Positions 57,509 to 64,000 of a stretch of DNA of 64,000 bases are shown here, one piece after another. The DNA comes from Epiperipatus broadwayi (Eukaryota; Onychophora; Udeonychophora; Euonychophora; Peripatidae): NCBI GenBank assembly GCA_028023455.1, contig JAQFVV010000017.1:3746098-3810097 (forward strand), written 5' to 3'. The notes under the pieces are model-generated. The model saw only the letters and a list, made by a program, of their open reading frames with translations, ran no database searches and was not told the origin of the DNA. Each line of letters starts with the position of its first letter. The first letter of the stretch is position 1. The translations under genes were made by a program, and so were the position numbers.

Positions 57509-59715
57509 TGTAACAATCCGGAGAAAGCGACTTACTGTAATCTGCACTACGGGGCGCCATCTAGGCCTTTGAACCTAGAAAAATTTATAAAGTAGGCAGA
57601 TACGTAAGTAAAAAAAAAAAAATTTTTTTTTTTTTACTTTCCTTTTAAATTTTGCATCCGGTCGTTAGCCCATGTCACTAGCTCAGTGGAATAGCAGAGA
57701 TTTAATAAGATAATCTAAGAGTATATATAAAAAAAGGAATAAAATAAGCCACTGCCAGTAATTAACATACAAACATTTATTTATGCACATATATATAAGA
57801 TTTAAAATTATTTTAGTATTAATTTTACATTTTAACATTATTTTTAACTTTACCTTAGATTTTAATTTACATTTTAATTTCTATTATATTATAATTTTAC
57901 ATTTTAATTAAGTTCGCACAGATGGGATTATAAAAGCTTGTTTTAATATGTTGCTATAGATCGGTTACATAGATTACACGGTTAAAAACATTTCACAGTA
58001 AACATAAACGATCAAAATATAAAATCATTGATACTGGCAATTGCAGAGGGAAATTTATAAGTAACCCAGTAGTATTCACCATAAGATACTTGCATTGTCA
58101 CCAATGACTTAAAAGACCTCCGAATAAATACATTTTAGATACTCACCGTAAGGTATCATTATTTATCGAATGTCTATATATTTTGATTAAATACGAAAAC
58201 GCAAATATAGTTAACCGATAAACAATCCATGCAAGCGTCTATAAACAACTTAAATTTAATGCATTTTTATTTAGGGTCGAGCATGAATAGACCAGATAAA
58301 TTTGCTTTTGAAAATAAACATTCTATCCCTATTTAACCTTAGGCTAAAATTCGTAGTCAAACTGGCATCAATTCATCTGATATATCGATGTATTCAATGT
58401 AATAAAATACGACAGCACAAAAGGTTAAAAGAAGAAATTGCCTCTTATGAGATAGGAATATTACATCTATCTCTAAAGAAGAGCAATAAAACAAAAAAAC
58501 TCTATAGAAAGGAACTGCGGTATCCGACTTATAATTCCTTCCATAGGCAAACGGAAGTGTGCGGCGTATGAAGCGATTCTGCCCGTAGCGAATCAATATT
58601 ACATCTTTTAATCACACCAATATATCCAATCCATTGACCCAATCTCACAACGACATAAATAACCTAAGATTACCCTCCCCTAATATAACTTTACAAATCT
58701 ATACAGCCATTCACGCCCGACTTAAGTTTAACATTTTTATAATTAATTTAACGGAAAACAAAAATCATAATAAAACTTAAAGAACAAAAATAAATAAATG
58801 GAAATGATTTTACAAAATAAATACATTAAATAAAATTATAACTAATTAATAAATAATGTTGGTCAGATAGAATAATATTGCAATCATTTAAATCTGGAAA
58901 AGTTTTTAATTTACTGTTCATAAATTTTAAAGTTCTTACGGTTATTTAAATAGTTCATCTTCATATATTCCTTGCCATTTGAACGTGAATTCCCACATCG
59001 TCCGAAAATTGGTATCCTGTTGGCTGATTTATTTATCCATCTGGAGATTTTTTAGTGTAGTTGGTCCTCAATGTAGAAACGATGGTTCATTTTTCTTCCT
59101 TTCTTAGCAGAACTGAAGGGATTGAAGCTGTGCGTCTTTTTCAATCCCCTCAGCACTAACACCTAGCTGTTACATCGTAATAATCATCAATAACTAGTCA
59201 CTGATTAATAATTTCCAAATTTTCCTTTTATATTAATGTGAAGGATTGAATTTACATTACATCACCGACGCGATGGTCCTTTCGCTGCGGTCCGATTCCA
59301 TAGGGATTTCTTCTTATTTGCTAACAGTTTCTATTGTTTTCCTGTCTGACCGGTGCTTTTACATTTAAATGCCGAAGGCTGGTTTACATTTAACTAATTA
59401 ACAATCATTTCCATTTCTGATTAATTAACCTGTTTTCCAAATCAAAAATATATTTAAAGATAAATTTAAAGATATAATTTCATCTCCAAATCTTTTTTAA
59501 AATTTAGTTTTAAAATACTTTTTCTTTAATAAAGTTTTATTTTAATAATTTTTCATTATCTGTGCGATTTAATTAATATATAAGAGTTTAAGATGATATT
59601 TAATTTCAATTTTTAATTCTAAAATAAAAATTTTAAATGCGAACTTTTTAATTTACTTTCATGTTTAATAAATAAAAAAAAAAAAACAATGTAACGAACG
59701 TCTGTGCTCGTTACA
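57509..59715 (-). repeat. 5' LTR
   Basis: Partner of 54,569-56,775, same length. It retains CG at most sites where the two LTRs differ. Promoter signals cannot be identified with confidence by eye. Confidence 0.92.
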
Positions 59716-60174
59716 ATATATATATATATATATATATAACCCCAGTGCATGATTTAATGCTTAATATATAAATAAATAAATATATATATATAATTCATAA
59801 TCAAGTAAATATAAGTAATAAATTTAAATTTAATTATTTTGTTTTTTATTCAATTAATTTGTTGAGGAATATTCATTAGTAAGTTACATTTAGGTAGGAA
59901 ATATATTAAGTGTAAATTTTAAACATTTTTCATTTTATCTGTATAGTTACAGATTAGTAATTGAATGAATTCTTTCTCAAAAAAATTTTGAATCCAAACT
60001 GTATTTTAAACCCAGATTTTTGGATTAATGATAATCTATTTGTTTTAATATATTCATAACTGTGTGTGTGTGTGAATGTAAAATAAAACACATCTTAGAA
60101 ATGTATATATTGTTAGCTTTATTAGATAAATATATATATAAACAAACCCTTTTAGTTAATATTTTTTATTAGTC
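59716..60174. other. (TA)n tract and AT-rich DNA
   Basis: (AT)n at 59,716-59,737 forms the right flank of the LTR element. Nothing else recognised. Confidence 0.55.
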
Positions 60175-60640
60175 ATTTATTTGACTAGAGATTATACACT
60201 TTATGAATAATATTTCTGTAGTGTAAATTTCACCACACCACTCTCAAGCAAAGTAGGGAATGGATTTTATTCTCTTTTAACACATTGTAAAGGATGTAAT
60301 CATAAACAGATGACTAAAGATATGTGAAAAATATACAATTTTCAAGATGCACATTTCATGGTGAACCAGCACTCATCAGTTCACCTAGCTCATAATCTTT
60401 TACACATAATTTTTTTATTGTTCAGCATATATAGAGAATTAATTATTACAGTTTAATTGATACTAAACTTACCACTCTTGCAACATTGACACAAATGACT
60501 TAATGGAAGTATATTACCAATTTTTATTAGTCATTTATTAGACTAGAGATTATCCACTTAATGAATAATACTTCTACAGAGTAATTTTCAGTGCACAACT
60601 TCCATGCAAGGTAGAGACTGATTTCTGCCCTCTTTTAAAT
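60175..60640 (-). repeat. Direct repeats around a family A-like hammerhead
   Basis: A 110-bp segment (ATTAGTCATTTATT-GACTAG onward) lies at about 60,170 and again near 60,527. Between them the minus strand at 60,347-60,386 has CTGATGA and GAAA with a 3-bp stem II, but stem I does not pair. The block AGG-TGTAATCATAAAC recurs at 61,243, so a related copy flanks the LINE relic on the other side. Confidence 0.6.
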
Positions 60641-61190
60641 GGGATAGAAGAATAGATGCATTAATAAAGAATAGGGGGTTGGAGATATGGAGAACTAGTA
60701 TGGAAAGTAAATAGAATTTAAATATACATATAGAAGTAAACGGAACATTGGGTGTGAGTTAATTTATGATAATAGTAAGGAAAGTAGTTTACGGTTTAAG
60801 GCTGGAATGGGATCTTTTGCAACAAGGGAATATACACATAAATGGAAAAATATGGGGGATTTATTCTGCAAGTTGTGTAAGGAAGGCATAGAAAATATTA
60901 GGCATCTGTTGATTCAATGTGAATGCTTGAAAGCAGAAAGAGTACAAATAATGAAATTATGGAAGACTAAATATAAACAAAGTGAGTATACAGAAAGTGG
61001 GATATTGGTTTTTATGCTGGGTTTGGGATGAGATAAGGGGGATTTAGATCCGAAGGCCATGGAGTTGACAAAAATTATGTTGTGGAAATGGGATGGAGCA
61101 GGATATGGAGAAACTTAGGGTGGGGAATGGAAAGGGAGAATAAAGTGGCAACAAGCTTCTCTGGACATAGTTGCTGAGAGATTCCTGACT
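60641..61190 (+). pseudogene. LINE ORF2 C-terminal remnant
   Basis: Broken plus-strand frame. The clearest part (60,807-61,031) reads MGSFATREYTHKWKNMGD, then CKLCKEGIENIRHLLIQCECLK. The latter is a C-x2-C-x8-H-x4-C zinc-binding motif like those at the end of LINE ORF2 proteins. Upstream codons (RINALIKNR-LEIWRTSMES) and a downstream tryptophan-containing segment fit the same tail. It differs from the Tx1-like ORF2 tail at 46.9 kb and from RTE, so it comes from another LINE lineage. Without RT sequence I cannot place it further. Confidence 0.68.
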
Positions 61191-62960
61191 CCATATAAGG
61201 AGAAGTCACAGTGCATCACATCACACAGCACATTATGGAAGGGTGTAATCATAAACGTATGATCAAATGAAAAAGATATAAATTGCCAAGATACACATAT
61301 TTATATTAAGACATTTCATCTTACTTGTTACTCCACCTATGGTCACGACCATCTTTTTAATATGCTCCTAAATGATTATTAATCCTTTTCTTCTTGTTGT
61401 TATGCTAGAATTTACTACATTTCATATAATTTTTTATATAAATTTTAATGAAACACTAATACATAATCAACATATTTTTTTACAATATTCACAATCTACA
61501 ATTTGATAAGAAAGTTGTAGTAATATATATATAAACAAGCTTTGCTATCTATATTTTTTTAATAACGATTTTAAATGAGGATTAACATACTTTTTTTAAA
61601 AAAAAAAAAATCTATAAAGTATACGCAAACAAGCATGAAATTGTTCTCCAAAAAGAAAAATATAGAGATAGAAAAGAAAAATTTTGACAGAATAATTTTG
61701 TATAGAAAGAGCTTTGCGACATTTTGTTCATTTTTTTCTCCCCTCTTTCTAAAAGCTTATAAAAGAAATGGTAAAATAATAAGAAGGCTTATTAAAACTG
61801 GCAATCTTTTTATTTTCTTTTTTTTTTTTTTAATAGATAGCTTTATAACTTGAGAAAAAAAATTAATGTCTATTTTATATGCTATATAATCAACTGAAAT
61901 TGTTGGCTAACAATTTCCACTTGTAATAATTGTCCAGTGAAATCACACCACAATAACTTGCATATTATTATTGTAATCTTATTAATGCTTTAGCGTTAAT
62001 ATCAAAAGCTTACATATGTTTTTAGTTTGAAGTCTTATTACCTTTCTAAACAAATGAATAAATCGAGTCTGTTTCAGATATTAATTTTAAAGACGCGTGA
62101 GAACCATCGATCGGTAAACTGGGTCCGGTTTAAAAGAATAAAATAATAATAATAATTTACATCTTAAATTGTAATTTAAATTTAAAATATAATTTTATAA
62201 TAGTATTTTAAATTTATAAAATGTATATATTTAAAATTTTTAATCTATGGCTAATTCGCATAAATTTGCATAATCATCATAATAAAAGCGTCTAAACTAA
62301 AGAACAAAAATGTTTAAAAGATAATCCTCTTAATTTAATATAGTTATAATTTATTTTTTTAAAAACTAATTAAAATCATATGTAAAGCACTATAATATTT
62401 AAAAGTATGTTTAATTTTAAAATTATACCCGATCGCAATATTAGGCGTGCGTGCACATCTGTTATATTGTGCTAAAATGTATGACTAAATGAAAAAAAAA
62501 GAAAATTAATACCATATATACACAAAGCTGGTTTTATTTATTTTATTTTGAAATGTAACGATTTAATCGTTCACATTTATCGATGTATAATATATATGTA
62601 TACGTGATTACCATGCGTATATATATATATACACACACACAGTGAGAAATACATATTACGATCTCTATATGGCGTATATATACAGGTAAAAGTAATGAAT
62701 CACTTTAAATGATAAAAAATAAAAATTCTGTTTTTGTTGGTGTTTTAAATATAATTAATGAAAATTTTGATCGTATAATCTTTGATATTTAAAACAAAAA
62801 GTCGAATAGCTTATTGTTATCAGTAATAATCAATAATCCTGTACAAATTATTAACAATTTTTAAATTTTTTTCCATGTTTGATGTTTCACTTGTAAATTC
62901 TTTATAGAATCTATTATTCGAGAGTTTGCTTTTTGAATGAACAAAAAAGGAATAGATTTA
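61191..62960. other. AT-rich intergenic DNA
   Basis: Apart from the short repeat at 61,230-61,310 noted above, I see no gene. 62,040-62,130 is less AT-rich but not recognisable. (TA)n and (CA)n patches lie near 62,590-62,640. A 92-codon lysine-rich frame at 61,575 has no domain. Confidence 0.45.
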
Positions 62961-62964
62961 TATG

Positions 62965-63300
62965 ATATAATAAATAGAGAGATTTGAACTTAGGATTTTC
63001 AGTCTGTATTCTTTCTCCACTCCATCAATCAAACAATTGATTGAATTGCTGGAAGGGTGAGAAGATTGAAGCCTGTCCATTAACATTTAAGGAATTGCTA
63101 TTTAATATAATCCAAGCACTGGTTATATATGTGTGTGGGAGATTATGATCTGGCCAAGTGACGAGTGCTGATTCTGCTCAATACATATATGGGGGATAAT
63201 TTTTTTTTTCACATGTGTGTGATCATGTGTATCGATTGTTGATGATGGAGTGTTAAATAAATATAGATTGAAAATCCCAAGTTCAAATCCCTCTATGTAA
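62965..63300 (+). repeat. Hammerhead repeat family A relic
   Basis: Decayed unit with family A landmarks (GATTGAAGCCTGTCCATTAA, TGGGAGATTATGATCTGG, AAGTTCAAATCC). The plus-strand motif near 63,155-63,195 reads GTGACGA and CTCAAT, so the core is lost. Confidence 0.65.
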
Positions 63301-63469
63301 TATAGCAAACATTCAATATACTGAATGAATAGATTAATTATATAATATAACTTGGATAATTTATTAATTTAATTAATTTACATACTCATTTGTATGATGT
63401 TCTTTTTTTTTAGTGTAATATAATATCTTGATCAAATTAGACATTCTTTTTTCACTCAATTTATTTTAC

Positions 63470-63722
63470 AAATAATAGAGATTTTTTTTTTTTTAATATT
63501 AAATGCTTTTATTCATCATACACTAAAAAGAAAAAAAATAAGAAAAAATTGTTTCTTCAACTACAATTGGAGATTTTTAATTTATCTCGGAATAAAAGCA
63601 TGGGGGGAGGGGATCAAATTAAAAATCCCCAATTGTAGTTGAAGAAACAATTATTTTTTTTTTTAGTGCATGGTCAATAAAAGCATTTAATATTAAAAAA
63701 ATTATCTCTATTATTTTAAAAT
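63470..63722. repeat. Inverted repeat, about 120-bp arms
   Basis: Outer arms AATAGAGAT-T(n)-AATATTAAATGCTTTTA and complement (63,475-63,515 and 63,675-63,715). Inner arms TTGTTTCTTCAACTACAATT and complement (63,550-63,570 and 63,632-63,652). Foldback-like, family unknown, no ribozyme core. Confidence 0.75.
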
Positions 63723-64000
63723 TTTTAATATTGGTACAGTAAATGAAAATTTAAAACTACTTTGTACTTTAAATTGACTGGATATTTTATAGTTGGTATA
63801 TGCATCACTAGATATTTCTGCTACACATTAAAATGTATACTCCATATGAATATATCATATTTACTATGTGTAGATAATTATATATATATATAAAAATCAG
63901 TAACTTTTCTATTTAAAATAGACATTTTTTTTCTTTATTTAAAAATTTTTTTATACCACACTCTCTTAAGACTTATTTAAAACAAATTAAAGTTCTAACA
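63723..64000. other. AT-rich DNA, nothing recognised
   Basis: No supported feature. Confidence 0.45.

Larger units (their letters stand above)
54569..59715 (-). mobile_element. Complete non-autonomous LTR retrotransposon
   Basis: 5,147 bp: two 2,207-bp LTRs around a 733-bp interior. On the minus strand each LTR begins TGTAACGAG and ends GTTACA (TG ... CA with a 6-bp terminal inverted repeat). A primer-binding site follows the right-hand (5') LTR after 2 nt. Flanks are ATAT on both sides. No gag or pol sequence exists, so the proteins must come from an unidentified relative. Large LTRs with a tiny interior are unusual. Confidence 0.9.

Noticed and set aside
55362-58596. Repeated 64-89 codon frames in both LTRs of the complete element
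   Set aside because: They lie inside LTRs, are disrupted by a homopolymer difference between the two copies, and show no domain.

Overview
This window is very AT-rich, gene-poor animal DNA, almost certainly from an invertebrate. The evidence is its mobile-element mix: RTE-type and Tx1/L1-type non-LTR retrotransposons, Penelope-like elements (PLEs) with GIY-YIG endonucleases, tRNA-derived SINEs, and many short repeats carrying hammerhead self-cleaving ribozymes. I cannot name the species. I found no host protein-coding gene, rRNA or intact tRNA. Every long reading frame belongs to a transposon or a simple repeat.

Layout. 1-11.1 kb holds RTE relics and several hammerhead-bearing repeats, some folded as inverted pairs. 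12.4-14.06 kb holds two large inverted blocks with the best-preserved hammerheads of families E and A. 14.1-16.2 kb is a solo LTR. 16.9-18.4 kb is a 5'-truncated Penelope-like element between 111-bp perfect inverted repeats. It abuts a tandem array (18.4-20.5 kb) whose roughly 313-bp units each carry a hammerhead-like segment. 21-31 kb is mostly anonymous AT-rich DNA with SINEs, RTE fragments and one inverted hammerhead-like repeat. 31.7-32.2 kb has a textbook hammerhead, followed by a 240-bp (TAT)n. 33.7-39 kb has a family A repeat and two RTE relics. 39.06-47.57 kb is a second solo LTR split by a nearly full-length Tx1-like LINE whose 5' half is inverted. 47.6-50.4 kb has a family A relic, a second PLE fragment with a hammerhead relic in its 3' region, and a composite repeat joining a tRNA-like promoter to a hammerhead. 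54.57-59.72 kb is a complete non-autonomous LTR retrotransposon (2,207-bp LTRs, 733-bp interior, tRNA-Lys-type primer site on the minus strand). 60.2-63.7 kb has a LINE tail and further relics.

Main result. At least thirty hammerhead or hammerhead-like motifs in eight sequence families sit in 64 kb. Several have complete cores (CTGANGA ... GAAA), perfectly complementary stem I and a self-complementary stem III, which suits cleavage as dimers. In every family found as an inverted pair, the left motif is on the minus strand and the right on the plus strand. Short non-autonomous, ribozyme-bearing repeats (retrozymes, Smalpha-like SINEs) are an established class thought to be moved by PLE-type machinery, and PLE fragments lie beside two of these blocks. 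That link is inference here. All calls were made by eye, without database searches or folding software.
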